DNA of 37,718 bases from Methanosarcina sp. UBA5 (GCF_002505485.1 NZ_DAVG01000028.1:1-37718), one strand, 5' to 3'. Positions 25,149-34,992 are shown, counted from the stretch's first letter. Made by a program: numbers and translations. Notes: generated by a model not told the origin, from the sequence alone.

Positions 25149-25275
25149 GAGCCTATCCCAAAAGCCACTTTATTCTTAATCGTTGGGAGTTTTCAAAGTT
25201 GTTTTCATGATCTTGAGGTTGATTGATTATTCGAAATACAAGGTCCAAGAAGCAAATCAAATTTTGGGATGAACT
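25149..25275 (+). mobile_element. miniature element family B, copy 3
   Basis: GAGCCTATCCCAAAAGCCAC at the left and AAATTTTGGGATGAACTC at the right. It is separated by only 34 bases from copy 2, suggesting insertion of one near the other. The interior is diverged. Confidence 0.6.
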
Positions 25276-25470
25276 CTTACTTAAATAGAGTTTATTTGAA
25301 TGACAATTCGTCGAGATAAAGGACAACCTACACTATAATTCAAATTCTATAATCATGGAAAACAGGAATGGGCACGGAAAAACTCAATCCAGAATTTATA
25401 ACCACGAAAAACCGGAAAGCACGGAAATATTGTGCCCTTGTTTCTTTTATTCCATATTTTTCCGTGGTTC

Positions 25471-25628
25471 CTAAGTTCCGCATTTTTAGGCGCATAAACG
25501 TCTACTGATATCGGAGTATGCGCTTAAGCTTAAGCACATAAATTATAAGTTCCAATTTCAAAACCACAATTTACTGACTTCGTATGTTTGCGGAATTAAG
25601 TGTATGCGCTTAAAATTTGGGAACTCAG
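25471..25628. mobile_element. inverted-repeat element with CT(A/G)AGTTCC ends
   Basis: CTAAGTTCCGCATTTTTAGG on the left pairs with CTGAGTTCCCAAATTTTAAG (inverted) on the right, each followed by CGCATA. It is 158 bases long without coding capacity. A simpler inverted pair around AACCACG / CGTGGTT flanks it on the left (about 25401-25470). Confidence 0.5.
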
Positions 25629-25664
25629 GGTGGTTACCTTTTTCGTTTGAATTATAGCCAATCA

Positions 25665-25733
25665 ATGAATTAAGTACACTTTTGAACATCATTATTAGCA
25701 TAGAACCAGGTTTATAAAATGTACTTAATTCAT
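25665..25733. terminator. inverted repeat downstream of the MEDS-PAS kinase gene
   Basis: ATGAATTAAGTACACTTTT and AAAATGTACTTAATTCAT are inverted copies separated by some 30 bases. They lie 54 bases beyond the kinase stop codon, a position for a 3' stem or for a regulator site. Confidence 0.45.
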
Positions 25734-25786
25734 GAGTGTACTATAATCAATAATTGCGGGCACAACCCTTTTTACCCTTACTTCTT

Positions 25787-28222
25787 TTACGCTACTGTAA
25801 ACCTTATAGTAAATTCCGTTCCATTGTCTCTTTTCAATTCAAGTTTGCCTTCTAACTGGTCTACAAGGGTGGTTACCAGTTGTATGCCAAGACTGTTGGG
25901 ATTTTCCAGATCAATACCTTCAGGCATACCTATCCCATTATCTAATACTGTAAGACTAAAATCGACGCCCTGCGTATCCTCATTATTGCCTTCTACTCCA
26001 TTGTCTTTCCATTTTTGGGATTCTTCCCTACAAAGTCTGATTTGAATTCTCCCGTTATCTCTGCCGGTAAATGCGTGTTTGAGAGAATTTGAGACAAGTT
26101 CGTTAACAATTATTCCTAATGGGACTGCAGTATCCATGTCAAGGAAAATGTTTTCTTCCAGATTCATATTTAAGCTGGTACTGGCATTTCCAAGCCTGTA
26201 TGTCTGGAAAAGATTCTTAGCGAGTTCCTTAACATACGACGAAAAGTCTAGTGTATCGAGCCCCTCACCTTTGTACAGTTCCTCATGGATAAGAGCCATA
26301 GATATCACTCTGTCCTGACTTTCCTTGAAGGCTTCCAGGACTTCCGAATCCTTTACATATTCTCTGTTGTTAAATTTTTCAGCCTGGAGATCCAGCAGGG
26401 AGGAGATTACTTGCAGGTTATTCTTGATACGATGGTGAATTTCTTTTTTACGGGCAGTTTCAACATTCGCAAGAAACTTTTCTGTCTCTTTTCTTTCGGT
26501 CACATCATAAATCGTACCCTGGTAGAATTCCGGCTTTCCATCCTTTCTCTGAATTTTCTGATAAACTTCATTTATCCATCTGATTCTTCCATCCCTGTGC
26601 TTTATGCGAAATTCGATTTCTTCGTAACCTGTGGATTGAGGACTTCGAATTTTTTCCTCTTCTGAGAGAACAAAAGAGAGGTCTTCAGGAAAGATTATGT
26701 CTTTCCACTTAACCCAGGACATGAACTCATCTTCACTATACCCTGTGATCTCCTCAACAGCGCCATGCAAAAATATAGGAACAAAGTCTTCATCCAGCTG
26801 GAAAGCAATCCCATGGAAATTATTTATGAAAGAGCGATATTTCCTCTCACTTTCTTGAAGCTGAATTTCTGCAAGCTTGGTACTTGTAATATCTTTCAGT
26901 ACTCCGATAGCCCCGTAAGGCAGACCCTCACGATCTGTAAGACAGAACCCGGAATTTTCTATATAAATGCAAGTTCCGTCTTTTCTTCTCAACCTTAATT
27001 CTTCCTTAAATCTGCCTCCAGTCATTCTCACATTCTGGGATTTTTCGTTCACATAATTCTTATCTGTGCGATGTATATTCTTGATCCAGAAGTCTTTGCC
27101 AAACTTCTGTAATTCTTCAAAACTATATCCTGTAACTTCTTCTATGGCACCTGCCCAGTTGCCTTTATCTGTTCTTAAATCATAGTCATATACTACTTGT
27201 CCTGTCCGCTCTGTGACAATCCTGTATCTTTCTTCGCTTTTCCGAAGTTCTTCTTCTGCTTTTTTACTTTTGGTTATATCTCTGGCAATAACTGAGATAG
27301 CAGTCAGCTTTCCAGTTGCATCAAAAACCGGAGAAAGAGTAAGTGAGACATTTATTATCGTATTATTCTTTCTTAACCGTAAAGTATCGTAACTGTGGAT
27401 TTTATCTCCCTGTTTAATCAGTTCAGCCAATTCTTCTGTTTCTTCAACTAATATGGATGGCTCCAGGATAGATATGGGCTTTCCCAGAACTTCTTTGGCC
27501 GAATAGCCATAAACCTGCTCTGCTCCTTTATTCCAGCTAGTAATGATGCCATCAAGGGATTTGGTTATAATGGCATCGTTTGAATATTCCACGATGCTTG
27601 CTAAATGCAGTCTATTTTCTTCTGCCATTTTACGCTTTGAACTTTCTATCTGCTCCCATTTTCCATCCCTTTTGATCAAAGCAAATCGATGATTTGCAAT
27701 TACGTCAATGATTCCGACTGCGTTGCAGTTGTCGAGAGGATAGGTGCAGAGAACCATTATCTGGTAGTTTTCGATTATTCTGTCTACTTCTTCTTCATAA
27801 TTAGTGAAAACATTCCAATCTTCATTTTTCAGCCCGAAAGTGCACTCAGTTAACCTCAAACCGTCATAGCCATTTGCCAAAGCTTTATTGAGTTTTTCAA
27901 ACAGGCCATTTAAAACTCTCTCTGAATCAAAATTACCCTCCTTAAAATACCAGTGAGTGTAGGGAATTAATTCTATTTGCCCATTCTCCAGATAAGTATC
28001 AAAATCAGGAATAGCCCTTCTCAGGGCTTCTTTTGCCTCTTCTATTTCCAGAGATTTTGATGTAATCCCTATGCAAAATTCGTTATTTTCCAGCCCGGCC
28101 TTGAAATAGGGAATAAATATGTCTATCAAATCTTCTTTTGTCTGATAGAATTGGCAGAAGTGCGTTCCCCAGGATATATCCCCAATACTATCAATACCAG
28201 ATCTTCTCAGTTTTTCATTCAT
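25787..28222 (-). CDS. MEDS-PAS-PAS-PAS sensor histidine kinase (HisKA_2 type)
   Basis: An 811-residue soluble kinase without membrane segments. Residues 1-190 form a MEDS domain (WGTHFCQFYQTKEDLIDIFI), known from methanogen and methylotroph (DcmR) sensors and thought to bind small ligands. Three PAS domains follow, at about 205-325, 330-450 and 455-575, then a HisKA_2 dimerisation domain with the phospho-accepting His in EIHHRIKNNLQ (about 595). The HATPase_c domain comes last, with N box NELVSNSLKHAF and G1 box DNGIGMP. It would autophosphorylate in response to an intracellular signal. No response regulator is encoded in the window. It lies 262 bases downstream of the CheB-CheR-PAS gene on the same strand, likely the same pathway. 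Confidence 0.92.
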   Translation of the reverse strand: MNEKLRRSGIDSIGDISWGTHFCQFYQTKEDLIDIFIPYFKAGLENNEFCIGITSKSLEIEEAKEALRRAIPDFDTYLENGQIELIPYTHWYFKEGNFDSERVLNGLFEKLNKALANGYDGLRLTECTFGLKNEDWNVFTNYEEEVDRIIENYQIMVLCTYPLDNCNAVGIIDVIANHRFALIKRDGKWEQIESSKRKMAEENRLHLASIVEYSNDAIITKSLDGIITSWNKGAEQVYGYSAKEVLGKPISILEPSILVEETEELAELIKQGDKIHSYDTLRLRKNNTIINVSLTLSPVFDATGKLTAISVIARDITKSKKAEEELRKSEERYRIVTERTGQVVYDYDLRTDKGNWAGAIEEVTGYSFEELQKFGKDFWIKNIHRTDKNYVNEKSQNVRMTGGRFKEELRLRRKDGTCIYIENSGFCLTDREGLPYGAIGVLKDITSTKLAEIQLQESERKYRSFINNFHGIAFQLDEDFVPIFLHGAVEEITGYSEDEFMSWVKWKDIIFPEDLSFVLSEEEKIRSPQSTGYEEIEFRIKHRDGRIRWINEVYQKIQRKDGKPEFYQGTIYDVTERKETEKFLANVETARKKEIHHRIKNNLQVISSLLDLQAEKFNNREYVKDSEVLEAFKESQDRVISMALIHEELYKGEGLDTLDFSSYVKELAKNLFQTYRLGNASTSLNMNLEENIFLDMDTAVPLGIIVNELVSNSLKHAFTGRDNGRIQIRLCREESQKWKDNGVEGNNEDTQGVDFSLTVLDNGIGMPEGIDLENPNSLGIQLVTTLVDQLEGKLELKRDNGTEFTIRFTVA

Positions 28223-28484
28223 TCAACATCCTCTCCGACTTTGAGGCTGCAAAAGCAAAAATTTCGTTGCCATGTGGTTGTGACCCCTGCATCTCCACAT
28301 TTCATAATTTCGTTTCTATTTTGAGTGTTGGGATTCAGTTACTGAAAACCATAAGCATAAGAATCACTCTACTTTTTACCAAACCAGTGGAGTGCTCATT
28401 TTCCAGTACCGGAGTGATTTTTATCCGTGGTATCTTCTTCACCAGCGGCGAAAACCAAATTCCGGTGCCAGAACAGGTCTTTTT

Positions 28485-31400
28485 TTAGTCATGACCTTCC
28501 TTTTTCATGTTTTCTGATTTGATCTCCCGCTCAATGGTCGATATGGCATATATCACATTGGCTTCATTCACCAGTGAGGTGGCGGTCAGCCATACTTCTA
28601 TGGTTTTGCCGTCCTTGGTGAGTCGCTGGGTACGGTAAGGCTCGAGAACCTCATCGTGGCTAAGTTTATTCAGCACGTTCAACTCTTCTGCTTTCCGGCT
28701 CTCTGGAACCAAGCTGCTAATGTTCATTTTCAGTGCCTCAGCTTCACTCCAGCCATACATTCTTTCTGCCATCGGATTCCAGGCAAGGATGTCGCCCTTC
28801 AGATCCTGCAATATTATAGCATCGCTCGCGTCGTGCACTACCACGGCAAGGCGGCGCATAGCCTCGGATTTCTTCAGAATTTCCCTCGCCCGTTTCATCT
28901 CGGTAATATCAGTGAAGGTAATCACGGCTCCCTTGATAACGTTTTCAAGGGTACGATAAGGCCGGATGCGCAGCAGGTACCATGCGCCCTTCTGGGTCTG
29001 GACTTCAATATCTTTGGGCGTCAGAGTGTTCAGCACCTCCGTGATGTCCTCTAACAGGCGGTCATAACCCAGAAGGTTCGAGACGATGTCCCCAACCGGA
29101 CGTCCAACATCGGTCGGGATCAGATTGATTATTTTTGTGACGGCAGGAGTGAAGCGCATGATGTGCAGTTGATAGTCTACAAAAATAGTGCCTATATCCG
29201 TGCCGGACAGCAGGTTGTTCATATCATTAATGGCCTGAGACAGATCGGCGACCTTATTTTGCAGTTCGGTATTGACCGTAGCCAATTCTTCGTTGACTGA
29301 CTGCAGTTCCTCCTTGGATGTCTCCAGCTCCTCGTTGGTGGATTGCAGCTCCTCGTTGATTGACTGCATCTCTTCGTTTGAGGATTTAAGTTCTTCATTG
29401 GAGGTCTCCAGTTCTTCATTGGAAGCTTTGAGATTTTCTTCCTTAATCTGCAGTTCCCGCTTCAGCTCTAGGATGCGCGCGTCAATGTCCTTTGACTTTT
29501 CACAGGCGCCTTCTCCGGCACCTGTGTCACTGTCCTTCCCGATTTGGCTCTGCTCCGAGATCTTCGCTTCCTCAAAGGTGATCAGAAACAGGTTTGGCCC
29601 GTTAGTGCCTACTGCCACAGGTCGTAACGCCAGATTGACTGTAGTGAAGTCACCGTTGGTTTTGACTCGCAAACCGGAGCGGAATACCGGCTCTTTACGT
29701 ACAACTGCTACGTGCAAAGCCGTGGTCAATTCCTGATGCAATCCCTCGCGGGCCATCTTCAGGATATTCAGGCCAGCCTCACCAGAAGCTGGTTCCAGAT
29801 ACATGCCGGTACGACCATGAAGATAGAGAATATCGCCGCGTTGGTTGACGAGCACGCCTGCCGGGGCGTAATATTGTAGCATAGTCTGTTCGATCAGCTC
29901 GCGCAGGTTAAGTTTGCTTTCGGCAGGAGCCTTGTCGGACGGTTTATTGGTCTCCCTGCTTTCCAGCCGTGGTGGAATAAATGTCCCCATGAGAAGGTGT
30001 CCACTGTTAACATCCTTTTTCCGATACAGCTTCGACTTGCGGCCCAGCGTTTCAAAAAGGTTCTCGAACTCGCCCACTGTCTCTGAGGGACCAAGGAAGA
30101 GAAATCCGCCCGGGTTCAACGCGTAGTGAAAGAGGGGGATGAGCTTCTTTTGCAGTCTCCTGTCCATATAGATCAGCACGTTGCGACAACTGAGCAGGTC
30201 AAGTTTGGAGAACGGTGGGTCTTTGATAATGTCCTGTTCAGAAAAAACGATCATATCACGGATACTTTTCTGGATGCGGTAGTTGCCTCCTGAATCTGTG
30301 ATAAAGAAGCGCTCCAGCCTTTCTGGCGAGATATCGACGGAGATGGAGGAGGGATAGACGCCGCTGCGGGCCTGAACGATGGCCTGTTTGTCAACATCGG
30401 TTGCGAAGATCTGCACCTTGAAAGTTTTCTTCAATATTTCCATCTGCTCTTGGAGCAGGATCCCGATGGAGTAAGCCTCCTCACCTGTGGAGCAGCCAGG
30501 CACCCAGATCCGTATCGCTGAGTCGGGATGCTTGCTGGTAAAGAGATACTGTAGGACTTTTTCCTGAAGTGCCTCGAAAGCTGTGGGATTACGGAAGAAA
30601 CTGGTGACGCCGATTAAAAGGTCTTGAAAGAGCGCCTCCACCTCGACAGGATTTTGTTCTAAATATTGTACATACTCGTCTACACTCTTGATATTCTTGA
30701 TGGCCATACGCCTCTCGATGCGGCGGATGATGGTGTTCTTCTTGTAATCGGAAAAGTCGTGACCAGTTTGGATGCGTACAAGGTTGAATATCTTTTTCAT
30801 CGCGTCTTCGGCCTTGGGGATTATGTGAGGTCTTTTTCCAAAGGCTTGAGTTACATAGGCAATTAGCTGGGCCGGCATCTCAGCCGGCGGCAGGATGTAG
30901 TCTGCCAGACCTGTAGCAATGGTGCTGCGCGGCATGCCATCGTACTCGCTGGACTCGGGACTCTGTACCATCACCATGCCGCCCTCTGCCTTGATCTCAC
31001 GAGCCCCCAGTGTGCCGTCTTCGCCGGTACCTGAGAGTACAATACCGATGGCCAGCTCTTGTTTACTCTGAGCCAGGGATCTAAAAAATAAATTAATCGG
31101 CAGGCGATGGCCGTGAGGCTCTGCCGGTTCCTGCAACTGCAACGTACCATACTCAAGAATCATGTCGCGGTTAGGCGGGATGACATAGACGCAGTTAGGC
31201 CGGACAACCATTTCATCTCTTACCTCGTAAACCGGCATCCGTGTATAGCGCCCGATCAGGTCGGTGAGCATGCTTTTGCGGTTAGGATCCAGATGCTGCA
31301 CCAGAACAAAGGCCATGCCAGAATTGCTGTCATCGGGAATAGCTGAAAAGAAAGCTTCGAACGCAGCCAACCCACCAGCCGATGCCCCGATGCCTACAAT

Positions 31401-31562
31401 TGGAAAGTCCTTTTTTGGAGACTCATCCAAAGATACATCCAGAACAGAATTTTCTCCAGTTGAGCTTTTTTCTATATCTTGCGGCTCTTCTTCATTTGAC
31501 CTTTGTATTTCCTCTTTACCTGTGGGCTCCTTTTCATTGTCCGTCTTATCACATCCCTTCAA
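28485..31562 (-). CDS. CheB-CheR-PAS chimeric signalling protein
   Basis: A 1025-residue fusion. An acidic linker (1-50) is followed by a CheB methylesterase domain (about 50-235) with triad-type residues Ser60 in GASAGG, His89 in VQHLDP and Asp181 in GTGEDG, but no receiver domain. A CheR methyltransferase domain (about 250-510) has SAM motif VPGCSTGEEAYS. A linker, a long coiled coil of SNEELxS repeats (about 685-775) and two PAS domains end the protein. There is no kinase domain. Such chimeras are widespread in bacteria and are thought to work with a partner kinase or local chemoreceptors. The DNA is visibly richer in G and C than its neighbours, suggesting transfer from bacteria. The start given is TTG; no better start with a ribosome binding site is evident, so the first 50 residues are uncertain. 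Confidence 0.92.
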   Translation of the reverse strand: MKGCDKTDNEKEPTGKEEIQRSNEEEPQDIEKSSTGENSVLDVSLDESPKKDFPIVGIGASAGGLAAFEAFFSAIPDDSNSGMAFVLVQHLDPNRKSMLTDLIGRYTRMPVYEVRDEMVVRPNCVYVIPPNRDMILEYGTLQLQEPAEPHGHRLPINLFFRSLAQSKQELAIGIVLSGTGEDGTLGAREIKAEGGMVMVQSPESSEYDGMPRSTIATGLADYILPPAEMPAQLIAYVTQAFGKRPHIIPKAEDAMKKIFNLVRIQTGHDFSDYKKNTIIRRIERRMAIKNIKSVDEYVQYLEQNPVEVEALFQDLLIGVTSFFRNPTAFEALQEKVLQYLFTSKHPDSAIRIWVPGCSTGEEAYSIGILLQEQMEILKKTFKVQIFATDVDKQAIVQARSGVYPSSISVDISPERLERFFITDSGGNYRIQKSIRDMIVFSEQDIIKDPPFSKLDLLSCRNVLIYMDRRLQKKLIPLFHYALNPGGFLFLGPSETVGEFENLFETLGRKSKLYRKKDVNSGHLLMGTFIPPRLESRETNKPSDKAPAESKLNLRELIEQTMLQYYAPAGVLVNQRGDILYLHGRTGMYLEPASGEAGLNILKMAREGLHQELTTALHVAVVRKEPVFRSGLRVKTNGDFTTVNLALRPVAVGTNGPNLFLITFEEAKISEQSQIGKDSDTGAGEGACEKSKDIDARILELKRELQIKEENLKASNEELETSNEELKSSNEEMQSINEELQSTNEELETSKEELQSVNEELATVNTELQNKVADLSQAINDMNNLLSGTDIGTIFVDYQLHIMRFTPAVTKIINLIPTDVGRPVGDIVSNLLGYDRLLEDITEVLNTLTPKDIEVQTQKGAWYLLRIRPYRTLENVIKGAVITFTDITEMKRAREILKKSEAMRRLAVVVHDASDAIILQDLKGDILAWNPMAERMYGWSEAEALKMNISSLVPESRKAEELNVLNKLSHDEVLEPYRTQRLTKDGKTIEVWLTATSLVNEANVIYAISTIEREIKSENMKKEGHD

Positions 31563-31984
31563 TCACAGGGTATTTTCCTTATCAAAACTATCCCAAGGTA
31601 CACATATTCTTCTAAAACGTTGTTCAGAATTATACTTGATCATCATCGGACATCGTTATCAATTACTTAATTGTGAAATATACATAAACCCAATAGCAGG
31701 AGATAGCATATATTTTCTGTGTCTTTATGTTGCGAGAGTATGCCCAAAACAATGCAAAACAATGCAGGTGACAGATAATATCAAGTGCATATGTGAAAAT
31801 ACCTGCTCAACAAATATAAGCTAAAGGTAATCGATACTTATCAGTACCACGATCTTCGCTAAAAATTGTCAGAGAATGGTCTAAGAACCTATCGAAAAGT
31901 CAATAATGGATGTTGTAAAGATACAGTAAGTCACAACAAGTTCGGCTGGATAGCTCATTTAATTGTCTGCGAGAAGGAAGAAAA
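31563..31984. other. intergenic region upstream of the CheB-CheR-PAS gene
   Basis: This is A+T-rich DNA with no gene, no clear inverted repeat and no recognised remnant. A duplication of CAAAACAATG occurs near 31747. It must contain the promoter of the chimeric gene. Confidence 0.5.
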
Positions 31985-32081
31985 GCTTAACCGCAAATCT
32001 TTTCAAAAAAGGTTTGATCGAAAAACTCTAGCAACGGCTTGACCACAACTTTTCCAAATGAAAGCTTGACCAAAGATTTTT
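31985..32081 (-). repeat. 3' hairpin element, copy 3
   Basis: TTAACCGCAAATCTTTTCAA, AAAAGGTTTGATCGAAAAAC and GGCTTGACCACAACTTTTCC belong to the same module family as the elements at 8895 and 9419. Again it lies directly after a minus-strand stop codon. Confidence 0.55.
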
Positions 32082-32444
32082 TCAGAATCTGAACCACGCG
32101 AAGTAGATTGCAGGAGCAAGCACGGCCCAGAGGAGAAGCGAGTAAACCAGTCCTTTTTTCCACCCAGACATGAGAATAAAATAACTTGCAGTAAGAGCAC
32201 AGCAAATATCTGCCAGCATTCCCACAAGTGCACCTTTCGAAAGCTGTTCTGAGATCAGGAGCAGTTCGCTGCCCTTATAATCTATGCTCAGGCCAAGAAT
32301 CGCTGCAAGATATACTGCTGGGAAAGCTGCAAAAATTCCCCCCAATCTGCCTCCGAATTTCTTTGAAATAATTGTGGAAATCACAACAGCGCTTCCTCCA
32401 AAAAGAAAGCGTAGGAGAACCGGAAGTATCTCAATATTCAGCAT
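32082..32444 (-). CDS. DUF3147 integral membrane protein (second copy)
   Basis: A 120-residue, four-helix membrane protein started at the ATG ending at 32444, where AAGGAACGGG precedes it; the longer frame to 32492 has no such support. FLFGGSAVVISTI and LGGIFAAFPAVYLAA mark the DUF3147 family and align with the other copy at 14514-14909. Function is unknown. The two genes are 17 kb apart and diverged, so the duplication is not recent. Confidence 0.82.
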   Translation of the reverse strand: MLNIEILPVLLRFLFGGSAVVISTIISKKFGGRLGGIFAAFPAVYLAAILGLSIDYKGSELLLISEQLSKGALVGMLADICCALTASYFILMSGWKKGLVYSLLLWAVLAPAIYFAWFRF

Positions 32445-32534
32445 TATATCCCGTTCCTTGTACTTAAATACCTCATCTATACAGTAATACAACCCTTTTG
32501 GAGAATTGAGCTTGTTTTAATATTTTCTTTAACG

Positions 32535-33455
32535 TTAATGTCCATATTTTTCCCTGATTTCGGATTCTTTAAGGACATTAAGCCCCAGTTTGTCAAGGAT
32601 TTTGGAAATCTTTTTCCTTTCTTCGCTTTTCATGGATTTCCTGTCAAAATAAGCAAAATCAGCCTTTGATTTTTCAATCGCCTGTCTGATCAGGGCTTCA
32701 TCCATAAATTCCAGCTTGTACTTGGGAAAATTGTGCCCGAAAGAGATCCCGGTTTCAAATAAAAGCTTTGTCTGGCGCATGGCATAATGCCCACCTCCAA
32801 AACCGATAGCAACAGGAACTTTTTCACGAGAAACGGCAAGGATAGCTTTTGCAGCAACCTCGCCTGCCTCTGGATCCTTCCACTGTACTTCAGTGCTTCC
32901 TATTTCAGCATAAAGCGATGGAACTGAAAGCTCAGTCGGCCCATGGTGGGTCACTTCGAGGGTAACATCATACTTCAGACCTTTTTGTTCAACAAGGCAC
33001 TTCATTTCCATAAGAATGGATTTCATAGCGGCCGGAGAAGAGACTGCAAGAGATTTTGGGCAGCCTCCAAGCCTTGCATCGTCTGAGGGGTTCCCTGTAC
33101 AGTGTACAGTAAGAGAAGAGATTTCCTCTTTGCTCCGGTGTTTGGATGCGAAGACTATAAGAGAAGCTGGCAGCCCTGAATTTTCGAGTTTTCTGTCAAG
33201 TCCATCCTGGAAGACATGCATTTCTTCAATATCAATAAGCCTGAATTTTCCGTCCTGTGATTCTCTGGCCGCAGAGAATCCGGAATTTTTAGGAAGCTCA
33301 AGGAGTTCCCATTCCTTAAGGCTCAAAAGATGGGCCTTAATGTTCTGACTGGCAAGGTCGGGGGCAGAACAGATGATTGTTATTTTTGGGATCGGGGTTC
33401 CAAGGAGATTTTTTTCCTGATTACTGGGTTCTTCTGGATTGCTATCATTTTTCAT
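32535..33455 (-). CDS. dtdA: D-aminoacyl-tRNA deacylase, archaeal/plant type
   Basis: A 306-residue protein of the DtdA/GEK1 family. It hydrolyses D-amino acids from mischarged tRNAs in the cytoplasm, protecting translation. Visible family marks are IVFASKHRS near residue 106, HCTGNPSDDARLGG, VTLEVTHHGPTELS with a His pair, and AIGFGGGHYAMRQTK, all rich in His and Gly as expected for this zinc-containing enzyme. A polar N-terminal extension (about 24 residues) precedes the first beta strand (KITIICSAPDLAS); the true start could be further in. Together with its neighbour this is an ordinary core gene of archaea. Confidence 0.92.
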   Translation of the reverse strand: MKNDSNPEEPSNQEKNLLGTPIPKITIICSAPDLASQNIKAHLLSLKEWELLELPKNSGFSAARESQDGKFRLIDIEEMHVFQDGLDRKLENSGLPASLIVFASKHRSKEEISSLTVHCTGNPSDDARLGGCPKSLAVSSPAAMKSILMEMKCLVEQKGLKYDVTLEVTHHGPTELSVPSLYAEIGSTEVQWKDPEAGEVAAKAILAVSREKVPVAIGFGGGHYAMRQTKLLFETGISFGHNFPKYKLEFMDEALIRQAIEKSKADFAYFDRKSMKSEERKKISKILDKLGLNVLKESEIREKYGH

Positions 33456-34086
33456 TTCTGATCAATTCGAATCATTAATCACTTTAAGTCTCCTATAGAA
33501 TTCATTAAGATAGATAAAGCCAACCCCGAGTTACAGCTTATGGTATATAAAATCTGAAGAGCATAAAAATTAGTTCTGAAAGGTTCGAAAGGGATAAAGC
33601 TAGAAGAAAGTCATTAGAATAAAAGTGGGTTAAAAAGCCTTAAGTGAAAAGCAAAAAGAGATCTAAAGTAAAAAGCAGCAAGAAGCCTTAAGTGAAAAAT
33701 CAAATTGCGTGCAGCCACCCGCCCGGTTTATGGGGAATAATTAAGTATCCATTTACAAGACTTTCTTAATGCAGAGTTGCATTACCAACTTCTGTAACCA
33801 TGACGCTAAGAAACCTCACTTTACAAAGAAGCAACGGTACAGAGGTTTAAACGAAACCATAAAGAGGTGAGGGTTCACTTCATCCCCAATCTAAAGAATG
33901 GGGTATTCGTGACCCTCTGCGCTCCCAATGTAATAAAATCAGTAGCCTCTCATAATTAACTTTCAAAAATTAGTCTTTCAGAAACTAGTCTTCAAAAAGA
34001 CCTTTCAGAAATTAGCCTTCAAAAAGACTTTCAGAAATATCTTCGAGAAACTAACCTCTCGAAAAGACTTTTCAGAAACTAACTTT
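33456..34086. repeat. gene-free spacer with degenerate tandem repeats
   Basis: No gene is visible. From 33620 to 33710 the motif AGCCTTAAGTGAAAA recurs, and from 33960 to 34085 a unit of about 26 bases around CTTTCAGAAACTAGTCTTCA recurs four or five times with drift, ending at the stop of the next gene. CCCCAATCTAAAGAATGGGG (33882-33903) could form a short hairpin between. Confidence 0.6.
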
Positions 34087-34992
34087 TTAGAAGTTATCCG
34101 GGTCGGAGAGCAGATATGAAGGGTCATAGAGCTTTCTTCCTTTTCTGGTAAGGTAGAGGCGTGTCCACAGGACAGCCGTGAGAGGCTGCAGGATCACAAT
34201 TGGTACCAGAGATATGATTGCTGTAAACAAGATGTTTCCCATGTCTACGTATTCACTGACATAACCGTTGATCAAAGCCAGCCCGATAGTGATTATCCAG
34301 ATAAGGAAAACGTCCAGCTTATTACTCGTAAAGAAACGAAAACTCTCACTCAAAGCCTCAAGGGGTCTAAGCTCGTCGATAACGAGGGCATAGCTGCTGA
34401 GGGAAAGTACGAGATTGAGAATTATTATATAAACCGTCCAGAGAATTACTCCTATACCGAGCGCGGCTATGCCGTTTACCGAGGCTTCCGGATTTTCGAT
34501 AAGCGTATTCATATTTCCTACTGCAAAGGCTCCGGGAACTATAAATATAATTCCTACAAGCAGGAGCAGGGTAATCAGCAGGAGTGATAGGAAGAGCCTG
34601 AAGGTGTTTTTTGAACTTGAAACCAGCATATCAAAGATCCCGGCATCTCCTGTCTCAGAGGCCTTTTTCGCCATCCCTATTGCTCCTGCTGTGAAGAAGG
34701 ACTGCACGAACATCACAAACAGGAAAAATCCGAGAATCAGAAATAATGACAGTCCGAGATTCTCGGAAAAACCTTTCCATAATATGGAAAAGATTTCTTT
34801 GTTGGAAAGGGTTGCAGGATCGATAATACTTCCTGTATTTGAAGTAAAGAGCAAAATGCCCATCAAGCCAAAGAAAAGGACATAAATAATCATATTGATA
34901 AGAAAATTAAGAACGAATGGAATACAGATGTTTAAATTTCTAAACCAGCTGCTAAATCCTCTGTGAAGTATTGTTCCAAAATCTTCATACAT
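34087..34992 (-). CDS. multi-span membrane protein (DUF7847-like)
   Basis: A 301-residue protein when started at MYEDFGTILHRGF (ATG ending at 34992); the 24 upstream residues of the longer frame are Arg/Cys-rich and unlike a protein N terminus. It has six long hydrophobic segments, with a glycine-containing amphipathic loop (TAGAIGMAKKASETGDAGIF) after the second. I recognise the general look of archaeal DUF7847/glycerophosphoryl-diesterase-type membrane domains, function unknown. It is divergent from the TudS-like gene with the promoter region in between. Confidence 0.7.
   Translation of the reverse strand: MYEDFGTILHRGFSSWFRNLNICIPFVLNFLINMIIYVLFFGLMGILLFTSNTGSIIDPATLSNKEIFSILWKGFSENLGLSLFLILGFFLFVMFVQSFFTAGAIGMAKKASETGDAGIFDMLVSSSKNTFRLFLSLLLITLLLLVGIIFIVPGAFAVGNMNTLIENPEASVNGIAALGIGVILWTVYIIILNLVLSLSSYALVIDELRPLEALSESFRFFTSNKLDVFLIWIITIGLALINGYVSEYVDMGNILFTAIISLVPIVILQPLTAVLWTRLYLTRKGRKLYDPSYLLSDPDNF

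Noticed and set aside
28223..28484. Possible gene or regulatory RNA between the kinase and the CheB-CheR-PAS gene
   Set aside because: Neither strand shows a start with a ribosome binding site, a strong hairpin or a known remnant.
33587..33600. GGTTCGAA resembling a tRNA T-loop
   Set aside because: No acceptor, D or anticodon arms can be built around it.
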